A stretch of 64,000 nucleotides of DNA from an uncultured Roseobacter sp. (GCF_947491795.1 NZ_CANLKW010000001.1:372001-436000), one strand, 5' to 3'; positions 28,101 to 35,837 are shown, counted from the stretch's first letter. Notes: generated by a model not told the origin, from the letters alone. Program-made: numbers and translations.

Positions 28101-28665
28101 TGAACTTTACCAGTCCATGCTGGAAGAGGCGATTGCCAAAATCCGCGCGGGCGAAATGGAGGGCCTGAGCGAGGCGGATGATCAGTGGGCGCCACAGATC
28201 AACCTGGGCGTGCCGGTGCTGATCCCCGAAGAGTACGTGCCCGATCTGGACGTGCGTCTGGGACTATACCGCAGGCTCAGCAGCCTCAGCACCAAGGTAG
28301 AGCTTGAAGGTTTTGCCGCAGAACTGATCGACCGTTTTGGCAAGCTCCCGCGCGAGGTGAATACGCTGATGCTGGTTGTGCGGATTAAGGCGATGTGCAA
28401 ACGGGCGGGCATCGCGAGGCTGGATGGTGGCCCGCGTGGTGCTACGATCCAGTTTCACAATGACAAATTCGCATCACCCGAAGGCCTGGTATCCTTTATT
28501 CAGGATCAGCGCGGCCTCGCAAAAGTCAAAGACAACAAGATCGTCGTGCGCCGCGACTGGAAAGCAGATGCGGACAAGATCAAAGGCGCGTTTGCCATCG
28601 CGCGCGATCTGGCGGAAAAAGTCGTGGCCGAGAAAAAGAAGCGCAAAAAGGCCAGTGCCGGTTAG
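25165..28665 (+). CDS. mfd: Transcription-repair coupling factor Mfd
   Basis: ATP-dependent translocase that removes RNA polymerase stalled at lesions and recruits UvrA. 1166 aa. The N-terminal UvrB-like part includes RGGIIDIYPPGDLGPVRLDLF; the RNA-polymerase interaction domain has DLIVHVDHGIGRYKGLE; the helicase core has Walker A GDVGFGKTEVAMRAAF, DEEQHFG, TATPIPRTLQ, TTIVESGLDIPTANT and QIRGRVGRS; the C-terminal domain closes the protein. The ATG at 25165 is used; a TTG 12 nt upstream is an alternative. It meets the convergent MFS gene 3 bp after its stop. Confidence 0.97.
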   Translation: MADTQHITVSGVPEGFDAQFLIRELERGAGPLMHVARDDKRMAAMQEALRFFAPGLPVVVFPGWDCLPYDRVSPNADISARRMATLAGLVHGMPEKFILLTTLNAATQRVPAQDILRDAAFSARVGDRIDEKALRQFLVRMGFVQSPTVTEPGDYAVRGGIIDIYPPGDLGPVRLDLFGDVLDGARRFDAASQRTTEKLDVVELAPVSEVILDEAATTRFRQNYRIEFGAAGTDDPLYEAISAGRKHQGAEHWLSFFHERLETLFDFLPGATVSLDDQVTPSRLARWESIADQFETRRLAMANRSKMDTVYKPAPPEGLYLDDAAWESAVAQRRVLQLAALPQATGPGVTDAGARTGRNFSPERQQESLSLFGALAAHVKAKMEDGPVLIASYSEGARERLTGLIEDEGLAEAIPVTDATRIGKRGLHLAVWALEHGFEAPWSTGSKDKAGQRITVISEQDVLGDRLIRTTRRKRRAENFLTETQSLSPGDLIVHVDHGIGRYKGLEVVTAAGAAHECILLEYAEQAKLYLPVENIELLSKYGHEEGLLDRLGGGAWQAKKARLKERIREMADKLIRVAAERALRKAPVLEPPPGMWDAFSARFPYQETDDQLRAIGDVVDDLTSGNPMDRLVCGDVGFGKTEVAMRAAFVAAMSGVQVAVIAPTTLLARQHYKSFAERFRGFPINVRQLSRFVSTKDANATRDGMSRGTVDIVIGTHALLAKGIRFQNLGLLVIDEEQHFGVTHKERLKQLRTDIHVLTLTATPIPRTLQLSLTGVRDLSIIGTPPVDRLAIRTYVSEFDGVTLREALLREHYRGGQSFYVVPRISDLPEIEDFLKEQLPELTYVVAHGQMAAGELDDRMNAFYDGKFDVLLATTIVESGLDIPTANTMIVHRADMFGLAQLYQIRGRVGRSKTRAYAYLTTKPRAKMTASAEKRLRVLSSLDTLGAGFTLASQDLDIRGAGNLLGEEQSGQMRDVGFELYQSMLEEAIAKIRAGEMEGLSEADDQWAPQINLGVPVLIPEEYVPDLDVRLGLYRRLSSLSTKVELEGFAAELIDRFGKLPREVNTLMLVVRIKAMCKRAGIARLDGGPRGATIQFHNDKFASPEGLVSFIQDQRGLAKVKDNKIVVRRDWKADADKIKGAFAIARDLAEKVVAEKKKRKKASAG

Positions 28666-28668
28666 GGT

Positions 28669-29889
28669 CTATTCAGCAGGCAAACGGTTTTCGACCCGCG
28701 CCATATAGACCATGAGCACACAGGCGACGGTCGACATGATCAGAACCGCCCCCACAAGGGGCCGGATGGTACCGTCAAAGAGCAGACCGATCGGCGAGGC
28801 AATCGCCGCCGCCAGAACGGTCGAGACCGCCCCGATCACACTGGCCGCCATTCCGGCGATATGCCCCATCGGTTCCATGGCGATGGCGTTGAGGTTTCCA
28901 ACCGTCAGACCCGCCTGAAAAAACACATAGGCCTGCCAGACTGCGAACCAAAAGAACCCGCCGGGGCCAATCTGCTGGCCGAAAAGGATTATCGACCCCG
29001 ACAGCATGATCTGGATGACCAGTGCGATGGTCACGAGGCGGCGCATGCCCAGGCGCACGACCAGAACGGCGTTGAGAAGGCTTGCCAGTGCAGAGACCAG
29101 AGCAATTCCGCCAAACCAGTAGGGAAAGCTCTCGAGTTTATCAAAGACAACCTCGTAAATCGGCTGGATCAGCATCAGCAGGGAAAACAATACAGCCATC
29201 ACAAGCGTCTGTACCATGATGGACAGGCGGACAACCGGGTGGGCAAACATTTCGCGCACTGAATTCGTCATCAGCGCGGGCCGGATCGGCCGGCGGTTCG
29301 GCAGCGGCAGTGTTTCAGGCAGCCTGAACCCCAGCCAGAGCGCCGAGATCAGCGAGAAAATGATGAAGGACATGAAAATCCCACGCCATCCGAATTCAGA
29401 GATGATCACCACGCCCATTGCGGGGGCAAAGGCCGGAACCAGGGTGAATATCATCATGGCGATAGACAGAATGCGGGCCATTTCCCGACCGGAAAAGAGA
29501 TCCCGGATGATCGCGACGGAAACGACGCGTGGGCCGGCAGCCCCGATGCCCTGTGCCACACGGGCCGCCAGGATAACCTCGAAGGAGGATGAAGCCCAGG
29601 CGCAGGCCGCAGAAGCGATATAAAGCCCGGCTCCGCAGAACATGATCGTACGCCTGCCAAAGGCATCAGAAAGAGGCCCGGCAAAGAACGTCCCGAGGCC
29701 CATCCCAAGCACAAAAGATGTCAGGATCAGCGGCGCGCGTGTCGGATCATCAGGGGTAAGCTCCATGGCGATGTCCGGCAGCGCGGGCAGCATGGCGTCG
29801 ATGGAAAAAGCGATAGTGGCGAACATCATCGCCATCAGGGCTATGAATTCGCCCCGACCCATCGGTATTGGATTTTGTGCACCACTCAC
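28669..29889 (-). CDS. MFS transporter, Bcr/CflA (DHA1) drug-efflux type
   Basis: Twelve-helix proton-driven exporter. The N-terminus MGRGEFIALMAMMFATIAFS leads into SIDAMLPALPDIA, the Bcr/CflA motif of helix 1; the loop 2-3 motif is GPLSDAFGRRTIM, and RVAQGIGAAGPRVVSVAIIRDL is the helix 4-5 antiporter region. The start is placed at the GTG at 29889, nine codons before the conserved MGRGEF; an ATG at 29970 would add 27 unconserved residues and the ATG at 29862 is also possible. Substrates cannot be told. It stands alone, convergent with mfd. Confidence 0.87.
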   Translation of the reverse strand: MSGAQNPIPMGRGEFIALMAMMFATIAFSIDAMLPALPDIAMELTPDDPTRAPLILTSFVLGMGLGTFFAGPLSDAFGRRTIMFCGAGLYIASAACAWASSSFEVILAARVAQGIGAAGPRVVSVAIIRDLFSGREMARILSIAMMIFTLVPAFAPAMGVVIISEFGWRGIFMSFIIFSLISALWLGFRLPETLPLPNRRPIRPALMTNSVREMFAHPVVRLSIMVQTLVMAVLFSLLMLIQPIYEVVFDKLESFPYWFGGIALVSALASLLNAVLVVRLGMRRLVTIALVIQIMLSGSIILFGQQIGPGGFFWFAVWQAYVFFQAGLTVGNLNAIAMEPMGHIAGMAASVIGAVSTVLAAAIASPIGLLFDGTIRPLVGAVLIMSTVACVLMVYMARVENRLPAE

Positions 29890-30012
29890 CCGCCGGCATC
29901 CCACAATCTGGCGCAGGCTGACCTGGCGCGCAATAGCGTCAGAAATAACCGGAAGTTGCAGAGCGCACAATCACAGAATAACACACATGGGTCTGAAATG
30001 ACGCACAGGTGA

Positions 30013-30654
30013 TCAACTGTCAGCCGTCAGTTCCCCGATCACTTTTTTCCAAAGCTCCGGCGGCTGGGCACCGGGAACAGCGTGTTTGCCGGCAACGATG
30101 AAGGTCGGCACAGAAGAAATTCCCATCTGGCGGCTGTGCGCATCACGGTTTCGGATATCCTCCTGGTCGGCATCCGATTTGAGCAGTTTGGTTACGACGG
30201 CTGCATCCATGCCGATACTGTCGGCAATATCGGCCAGAACTTCGTGGTCTCCGATGTCGCGCGCATCCACGAAATAGGCCTGAAACAGCGCATCAACGGC
30301 TTCGGTCTGGCGGTTTTCAATACCTGCCCAGTGGATCAGACGATGGGCATCAAGGGTATTCGGCGTACGTTGCATGCCTTCAAAATCAATGCTGAGACCC
30401 GCGGCCTCGGCATGTTCCACGACCGGCGCATAGGCGCGCATGGCACCCTCTTTGCCGCCGAATTTCCCTTCCAGGTATTCACGACGCCCCATGCCGCCCG
30501 CAGGCATGTCCGGGTTCAGCTGGAACGGATGCCATTCGATGGCGAAAGGATGATCCGGGTGGTCTGCCAGCGCCCGGTCCAGATGCGTTTTGCCGATGTA
30601 GCACCACGGGCAGATGGGGTCGGACATAATATCCAGCTTGATGGTCTCGGTCAT
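30013..30654 (-). CDS. DsbA-family oxidoreductase, FrnE/HCCA-isomerase-like
   Basis: Cytosolic thioredoxin-fold protein of the FrnE/2-hydroxychromene-2-carboxylate isomerase group. The CPWC motif is at C15-C18 in MSDPICPWCYIGK; FQLNPDMPAGGM and the cis-proline region GISSVPTFIVAGK are also typical. No signal peptide, 213 aa. The start overlaps the CoA-ligase stop by 4 nt, so it is translated with that gene. The role may be thiol-disulfide exchange or isomerisation or glutathione conjugation of an aromatic intermediate. The operon partner makes an acid-catabolism role plausible but unproven. Confidence 0.85.
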   Translation of the reverse strand: MTETIKLDIMSDPICPWCYIGKTHLDRALADHPDHPFAIEWHPFQLNPDMPAGGMGRREYLEGKFGGKEGAMRAYAPVVEHAEAAGLSIDFEGMQRTPNTLDAHRLIHWAGIENRQTEAVDALFQAYFVDARDIGDHEVLADIADSIGMDAAVVTKLLKSDADQEDIRNRDAHSRQMGISSVPTFIVAGKHAVPGAQPPELWKKVIGELTADS

Positions 30655-32165
30655 TTGGGGGCCTTGAATTGGTCGCGCAGGGCGCGGCGCAGGATTTTGC
30701 CGTTTGCGCCTTGGGGCAGCGCCGGTACATGAATGTAAAGGCGCGGCTGTTTATAGCGCGCCAGTCTTGGTTCGACATAGGACTGCAAAGCGGTTTCGTC
30801 CAGAGGGGCGGGGCCGGTATAAAAGGCCGCAATCACACGGGCACCTGAGGCAACGATCACGTCCGTCACGGCCGAAGCACCGATGCCGGGGCAGGCATTC
30901 AGGACATTTTCCACCTCGATGGGCGAGACGCGAAATCCGCCCGCATTCATCATATCGTCGCTGCGGCCCAGATAGGTAATCTGGCCGGCGTCATCCATTA
31001 CCGCCTGATCGCCCGTCAGAAACCAGTCTCCCTGCATCCGCTCTGCTGTCGCGTCCGGTGCATCCAGATATTCCAGCATCAGCCCCGGATCGCTGCGGTG
31101 AACGGCAATTGTGCCTTCGCTGTTGCGCGCAACCGGGCCGTTTTTGTTCATCAATGCGATGCGGCGGCCCGGCTGGGCCTGTCCCAGCGCACCGTCCGCT
31201 GCAGGCCTGCCCGGCGCGCCCGAGATAAAGGTAGAGCACTCTGACATGCCATAGGCCTCATAGACGGGCGTGCCGGTTGCGGCCTGCCAGGCCCCCGCGA
31301 GGCCGCTGGCCATCTTTTCGCCCGCGCTCAGCCCGTGGCGCAGATGGGGAAGATCACAGGGGCCGGGGGCGCGCAGCATCTGCCGGTACACACCCGGGGC
31401 CGCCGCAAAAATCGTAGCCTGCGCCTTTTTCAGCAGCGCGGGCAACCCGGCAGAAGGCGTGCCCGGGGCTGGGATCAGTGCCGTCGCACCACAGGTCCAG
31501 GGATCCATCAGCCCGGTGCCCAGCGTATATGTCCAGTTGAACGCACCGGCATGCATCAGACGGTCGTCCTGGCCCAGGCCATACCATCCGTCGAACATCA
31601 TGGCGCGACCCAGAATGGCGCGATGTGCATGGACAACGGAGCGGGGGGTGCCTGAGGTGCCTGATGTGAAAATAATGTACCCCGGGCGCTCCGGATCACC
31701 CATGTGAAACGAGCAGGGCGGCAGATCGCGCCAGGATCTGAGCACCTCCGGCGACAGGGTTTCTGCATCCTCGGGGCAGGGCACATCCGGTGCCCGCAGA
31801 ATGGCCGCCGGGCGGATGATCCCGATGATTTTCGCAACCTCCGGAACAGTGAGGGCCGAGGCGGTTGGCACGGGCACCAGTCCTGCGGCCAGAGCACCCA
31901 GATAGGCAATTGGAAAATCTACGGTGTTCCCGAGCCGCATGAGAACCCGGTCTCCCGGAACCAGTCCGCAGGACAAAAGCCCGGTTCCGGTGCCGCGCAC
32001 AGCCGATGCCAGCCGCGCATACGACCAGGTATCCACCGGTCCGGAGCCGTGTACTTCGAGCGCTGTCTTGTCGCCCAGCTCCTCTGCCCGGCCCAGCACC
32101 CGGGCCGCCATGTTGAAAGTGGCGGGGATGTCAGGGGGCTGACCGCTGTGAGAAACCGAGAGCAT
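30651..32165 (-). CDS. AMP-dependent CoA ligase, benzoate-CoA-ligase-like
   Basis: Adenylate-forming enzyme that activates a carboxylic acid to its CoA thioester. The P-loop is FTSGTSGTPRS (about 166-176), with RS where K-G is usual; EAYGMSECS and WFLTGDQA are core motifs, and the C-terminal catalytic lysine is about K490 in GANGKILRR. 504 aa from the ATG at 32165. No Shine-Dalgarno sequence precedes it, and a -10-like element lies 7 nt upstream, so the mRNA may be leaderless. The family is related to benzoate and short-chain ligases; the substrate is unknown. Operon with the FrnE-like gene; divergent from its likely regulator. Confidence 0.82.
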   Translation of the reverse strand: MLSVSHSGQPPDIPATFNMAARVLGRAEELGDKTALEVHGSGPVDTWSYARLASAVRGTGTGLLSCGLVPGDRVLMRLGNTVDFPIAYLGALAAGLVPVPTASALTVPEVAKIIGIIRPAAILRAPDVPCPEDAETLSPEVLRSWRDLPPCSFHMGDPERPGYIIFTSGTSGTPRSVVHAHRAILGRAMMFDGWYGLGQDDRLMHAGAFNWTYTLGTGLMDPWTCGATALIPAPGTPSAGLPALLKKAQATIFAAAPGVYRQMLRAPGPCDLPHLRHGLSAGEKMASGLAGAWQAATGTPVYEAYGMSECSTFISGAPGRPAADGALGQAQPGRRIALMNKNGPVARNSEGTIAVHRSDPGLMLEYLDAPDATAERMQGDWFLTGDQAVMDDAGQITYLGRSDDMMNAGGFRVSPIEVENVLNACPGIGASAVTDVIVASGARVIAAFYTGPAPLDETALQSYVEPRLARYKQPRLYIHVPALPQGANGKILRRALRDQFKAPK

Positions 32166-32172
32166 AGAGCGT

Positions 32173-32201
32173 CTGCTAGACCGCCGGGGCGGACGTTGCA
32201 A
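32173..32201 (-). promoter_or_regulatory. Predicted promoter of the CoA-ligase operon
   Basis: TTGCAA (32201-32196), 17-bp spacer, TAGCAG (32178-32173). The -10 is weak (three of six matches). Transcription would start about 32166, next to the ATG at 32165. The -35 hexamer is palindromic and is shared with the promoter of the divergent regulator. Confidence 0.45.
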
Positions 32202-32224
32202 GCACGTGGCGATCCTCCTATAGA
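32196..32224 (+). promoter_or_regulatory. Predicted promoter of the XRE-cupin regulator
   Basis: TTGCAA (32196-32201), 17-bp spacer, TATAGA (32219-32224). A start about 7 nt after the -10 falls at 32231-32232, which is the A of the start codon, so a leaderless mRNA is expected. The spacer and -10 are good sigma-70 matches. Confidence 0.6.
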
Positions 32225-32231
32225 CAAAAGA

Positions 32232-32855
32232 ATGACAGATCGTGATCCCCAGAACCTGATCCGTATCGCGCGTGAAAACGGGCAGGACGCCCATGCAGTA
32301 CCGCTGGATCTGGGCGTTCGGGTACGCGAGTTGCGCAAAGCCCGCGACTGGACCCTGGAGCAGGCCGCGCGCCAGGCGGGTCTGGCCCGGTCGACGCTGA
32401 GCAAGATCGAAAACGGCCAGATGTCTCCAACTTACGACGCGCTGAAAAAACTGGCCACGGGCCTCGAAATCTCCGTCCCGCAGCTTTTTACGCCGCCGCG
32501 CCCCGGTCAGGTGAACGGGCGTATGGCGGTGACACGCACAGGGCAGGGCACGCCGCAGGCAACCGTGACCTACGAGCATGAACTGCTGGCCGACACGCTC
32601 ACCAAAAAGCAGATGTTACCCTACCGCGCGCGGGTTCGGGCGCGCGATATGTCAGAATTTGACGGCTGGGTACGCCACGACGGCGAGGAATTCCTCTATG
32701 TGCTGACCGGTGTGATCCGCCTTTATACCGAATTCTATGAACCGGTAGAGATGCGGCGCGGAGACAGCGCGTATTACGACGCCTCCATGGGCCACAACGT
32801 TGTTTCGGTCAGCCAGGAGGATGCCAATATCCTCTGGGTGACCTCACTGATCTGA
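32232..32855 (+). CDS. XRE-family transcriptional regulator with cupin sensor domain
   Basis: One-component regulator. Helix-turn-helix of the XRE type at about residues 29-84 (VRELRKARDWTLEQAARQAG, then LARSTLSKIENGQMSPTYD), and a C-terminal cupin at about 125-207 with HDGEEFLYVLTGVIRLY and a late GHNVVSVSQ strand; the cupin would bind a small effector. 207 aa. The start at 32232 is the only start codon close to the domain; there is no Shine-Dalgarno sequence. The 66-bp divergent gap to the CoA-ligase operon suggests it controls that operon and itself. Its 3' end overlaps the convergent binding-protein gene by 12 nt. Confidence 0.88.
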   Translation: MTDRDPQNLIRIARENGQDAHAVPLDLGVRVRELRKARDWTLEQAARQAGLARSTLSKIENGQMSPTYDALKKLATGLEISVPQLFTPPRPGQVNGRMAVTRTGQGTPQATVTYEHELLADTLTKKQMLPYRARVRARDMSEFDGWVRHDGEEFLYVLTGVIRLYTEFYEPVEMRRGDSAYYDASMGHNVVSVSQEDANILWVTSLI

Positions 32856-34667
32856 CGCCTCATACCACCAGACTTCGGGCATGAAATTCGGACCATCGCC
32901 ATAAAGCGGCAGGGTGTCCGGGTGATGCATCTGCCGGATGTGCGCAATGCGCCCGGTAGTGTACTGCCAGAAGGGGATCACATAACGGCCCGCGGTCAGA
33001 ACCCGGTCGAGCGCCCGCACGGCAGATGTGAACTCTTCGGAGGACCGCGCCGAAAGCATTGTGTCGATCATGGCATCCGCCGCTGGTGATGCGACCCCCA
33101 TCAGATTGCGCGATCCTTCCTGTGTGGCGGACTCAGAACCCCAGTAAAACCGCTGCTCGTTGCCGGGCGACAGAGACAGCGCGCGGCGATAGGTTGTCAT
33201 GTCGAAATCAAAGGCATTGGTACGTTCTGTGAACTGAGCATCATCCGTGGCCTCGATTGTCATTTCCACACCCAGCCGGTCCAGAGCAGATTTGTAGATA
33301 TCGGCAATGGCGCGGTTTTCACTGCTGTTCTGCGCAATGAGCAGCGTAAAGGCCAGCGTGTCGCCCGCACTGTTGCGCATGATGCCATCCTGCGGTGTCC
33401 AGCCGGCTTCCTCCAGCAACGCCATGGCGCGTCGGATACCCTGCCGGTTGCGCAGCGAGCCATCGGTGACGGGCATCTCATATCCTTCCAGCGTGCCGGG
33501 CAGCAGGTCACTGGCAAAAGGGGCCAGCAGATCAGCCACGGGTTGCGGCGCCGCGCCGGGCCGCATGGCCAGGACAGAGTTGGAAAAATAAGAGGTGATC
33601 CGCGGCTGCGCACCACCCGTCAGTGTATCGTTGACATATTCAAAGTTGAAAGCCTGCAGCATCGCTTCGCGCACGCGCCAGTCGTCAAAGGGCGCGCGCC
33701 GGCTGTTCATGACAAATCCCGTCATGCCCGAGGGTTTGAGATGAGGGATCTCAGTCTTGACCACATCGCCGCGCGTCACGGCCGGAAAATCATACTGGCG
33801 GGCCCATTTCTCGGCGTTGAATTCCCGTACGGCCGAGATATCCCCCGCCTTGAACCCTTCAAACAGGACCGAGGCATCGCCATAAAAGTCCAGCTTAATC
33901 TCATCAAAGTTATGCGTGCCCTGCCGGAAAGGCACATCCGCGCCCCAGTAGTCCGGGTTGCGTGTCAGCTGAACAAAACGACCGGCCTCATAGTCACTGA
34001 CGACATAAGGGCCGGACCCGAGCGGAATATCATCAATCGGCGCATTGGCGAAATCGCGGCCTTCCCACTGCGCGCGGCTCAGAACGGGGCGCATACCGGC
34101 GAGCAGCGCCAGTTCGCGGTTGTCTGTGTTGAATGAGATTTTCAGGCTGCGCGGGCCGGTCTGCTCAATCCGGTCGATCTGCCCGGCAAGACCCAGGTAG
34201 CGTGGATGCCCCTGGGTGCCCAGAAGTTCATAGGAAAAGATCACATCTTCGACAGTGACCGGTGTGCCGTCGGAAAACCGTGCCTCCGCGCGCAGCGTGA
34301 ACGCGACCCAGGAGCGGTCGTCGGGCACCTCAACCGATTCGGCCAACATCCCGTATAACGAGAATGGTTCATCCCAGCTGCGGCCCATCAGGGATTCATG
34401 CGTGAAAAACCGCAACTGCCAGGGCACTGTTCCTTTGCGGACATATGGGTTCAGACTGTCGAACCCGCCTGTGTTTCCCAGCGTAATACTGCCACCTTTG
34501 GGGGCGTCGGCCCGGACATAGGGCAGGGACACAAAATCCGGTGGCAGAGCGGGCGCGCCGTACATAGATAGACCATGCTGCGGTTCAGCGACCGCGTGGG
34601 TTGTGTACAGAATCGCCGCAAACCCGAGGATAAGATGCCGTACCCTGTGGAAAAAAACCGTGCTCAT
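32844..34667 (-). CDS. Periplasmic peptide-type solute-binding protein, YejA/MicC-uptake-like
   Basis: Family 5 extracellular binding protein. A signal peptide (MSTVFFHRVRHLILGFAAIL, cleaved after HAVA) precedes HGLSMYGAPALPPDFVSLPY, which is characteristic of the YejA subgroup; PKGGSITLGNTGGFDSLNPY and GSGPYVV are further family motifs. 607 aa, full length. No yejB, yejE or yejF gene is adjacent, so its ABC transporter must be elsewhere, if it has one. Likely ligands are peptides or peptide-like compounds. The 3' end overlaps the XRE-cupin gene by 12 nt antisense. Confidence 0.87.
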   Translation of the reverse strand: MSTVFFHRVRHLILGFAAILYTTHAVAEPQHGLSMYGAPALPPDFVSLPYVRADAPKGGSITLGNTGGFDSLNPYVRKGTVPWQLRFFTHESLMGRSWDEPFSLYGMLAESVEVPDDRSWVAFTLRAEARFSDGTPVTVEDVIFSYELLGTQGHPRYLGLAGQIDRIEQTGPRSLKISFNTDNRELALLAGMRPVLSRAQWEGRDFANAPIDDIPLGSGPYVVSDYEAGRFVQLTRNPDYWGADVPFRQGTHNFDEIKLDFYGDASVLFEGFKAGDISAVREFNAEKWARQYDFPAVTRGDVVKTEIPHLKPSGMTGFVMNSRRAPFDDWRVREAMLQAFNFEYVNDTLTGGAQPRITSYFSNSVLAMRPGAAPQPVADLLAPFASDLLPGTLEGYEMPVTDGSLRNRQGIRRAMALLEEAGWTPQDGIMRNSAGDTLAFTLLIAQNSSENRAIADIYKSALDRLGVEMTIEATDDAQFTERTNAFDFDMTTYRRALSLSPGNEQRFYWGSESATQEGSRNLMGVASPAADAMIDTMLSARSSEEFTSAVRALDRVLTAGRYVIPFWQYTTGRIAHIRQMHHPDTLPLYGDGPNFMPEVWWYEASDQ

Positions 34668-34746
34668 TTTGGAGACAATCCCTTACTGCCCTTATTTTCA
34701 TTGCGCATAACCTATCGGTGAATTTATGCGTTATCAAACTTTTAGC

Positions 34747-34775
34747 TTGGACTGCGGCGTTGGATTGCTTATAAA
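34747..34775 (+). promoter_or_regulatory. Strong sigma-70-type promoter for a candidate small RNA
   Basis: TTGGAC (34747-34752), 17-bp spacer, TATAAA (34770-34775). This is the closest match to consensus I noted in the window. It lies in the 326-bp gap between the YejA-like gene and bdhA and directs transcription to the right, but no ORF begins in the following 80 nt. Confidence 0.7.
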
Positions 34776-34781
34776 GGAGTC

Positions 34782-34857
34782 ACTGCTCGATAGGTTTCTT
34801 GCCTGTATGAAACCTGCCTCAATAACTTAACGCCTGCCTTGTGCAGGCGTTTTTTTT
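34782..34857 (+). ncRNA. Candidate small RNA, about 76 nt
   Basis: Predicted transcript from about 34782 (7 nt after the -10) to the T-run ending at 34857. It would fold into a 5' hairpin, AGGTTTC (34792-34798) with GAAACCT (34809-34815) and a 10-nt loop, then a single-stranded stretch, then the terminator hairpin with eight Us. No start codon with a reading frame of useful length is seen. No plus-strand gene lies upstream for 1.8 kb, so the terminator is not needed by a coding transcript. I do not recognise the RNA as a known family. Its U-tail and the hfq gene elsewhere in the window fit an Hfq-dependent regulator. Alternatively, it is an attenuator leader of bdhA. Confidence 0.55.
34830..34857 (+). 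terminator. Intrinsic terminator of the candidate small RNA
   Basis: ACGCCTGC (34830-34837), loop CTTGT, GCAGGCGT (34843-34850), then Ts to 34857; the last stem T is part of an eight-T run. A textbook factor-independent terminator on the plus strand; the minus strand has no T-run after the stem. Confidence 0.85.
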
Positions 34858-34993
34858 GGGCCGTATTTTCGCGCATTGTTTTCCGCCAGTCTGGTCGCTC
34901 ACGCCCGCGCGACCACTTTCGCATTCCCTTTGCACCTGCAGCACGGCATGATGCCTGCAACGCAGCATAATTGCAAAAGAGGGAAAGCAGCAG

Positions 34994-35779
34994 ATGGCTT
35001 TTAAAATCTCACTCAGCGGCAAAACGGCCGTTATCACAGGATCCAACTCCGGCATCGGTCTGGGCATTGCCTGGGAACTGGCGCGGGCGGGCGCTGATAT
35101 TGTGCTCAATTCCTTCACTGACAATGATGAAGACCATGCGCTGGCCGAAGAGATCGGCGCACAAACCGGTGTCACAGCGCGCTATATCCAGGCGGACATG
35201 TCCAAAGGGGATCAGTGCCGCGACCTGATCACCAAAGCAGGTGTCTGCGATATTCTGGTCAACAATGCAGGTATTCAGCATGTCGCGGGTATTCCGGATT
35301 TCCCGGTGGAAAAATGGGATGCGATCATCGCGATCAATATGTCGTCGGCGTTTCACACCACGGCTGTGGCGCTGCCAATGATGCGCGACGCTGGCTGGGG
35401 CCGGGTGATCAACATCGCCTCGGCGCACGGGCTGACGGCCTCGCCCTACAAGTCGGCCTATATTGCGGCCAAGCACGGGGTTGTGGGGCTGACGAAAACA
35501 ACCGCACTGGAGACGGCCAAAGAGCCGATTACCGCCAATGCAATCTGCCCGGGCTATGTGCTGACACCGATCGTGGAAAAACAGATCCCCGATACGATGA
35601 AAGAGTATGACATGAGCCGTGAAGAGGTGATCGAGAATGTCATGCTGACACGTCAGCCATCCAAAGAATTCGCTACCGTTGAGCAGATGGGCGGCACGGC
35701 GACATTTCTGTGCTCTGACGCAGCAGCGCAGATCACCGGCACAACCATCAGTGTCGATGGCGGCTGGACGGCGCTTTAG
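34994..35779 (+). CDS. bdhA: D-3-hydroxybutyrate dehydrogenase
   Basis: Short-chain dehydrogenase that interconverts 3-hydroxybutyrate and acetoacetate with NAD, in poly-hydroxybutyrate and ketone-body use. The Rossmann motif TGSNSGIGLGIA is near residue 16; NNAGIQHVAGI and the catalytic set N115, S143, Y156 and K160 (SPYKSAYIAAKHG) are present; NAICPGYVLTPIVEKQIPD is characteristic of BdhA. 261 aa. AGAGGG precedes the ATG. A patatin gene follows after 58 bp. Confidence 0.93.
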   Translation: MAFKISLSGKTAVITGSNSGIGLGIAWELARAGADIVLNSFTDNDEDHALAEEIGAQTGVTARYIQADMSKGDQCRDLITKAGVCDILVNNAGIQHVAGIPDFPVEKWDAIIAINMSSAFHTTAVALPMMRDAGWGRVINIASAHGLTASPYKSAYIAAKHGVVGLTKTTALETAKEPITANAICPGYVLTPIVEKQIPDTMKEYDMSREEVIENVMLTRQPSKEFATVEQMGGTATFLCSDAAAQITGTTISVDGGWTAL

Positions 35780-35837
35780 CAGTTTTTTTGCCTCCGGCGG
35801 GGATATTTTCGCCAGAAGAAACCTGAAAGGACAGCGC

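Noticed and set aside
34769..34960. 63-codon minus-strand ORF across the candidate small RNA
   Set aside because: Low complexity, no ribosome-binding site, and it reads through the terminator hairpin; the RNA explanation fits the promoter and T-tract better.
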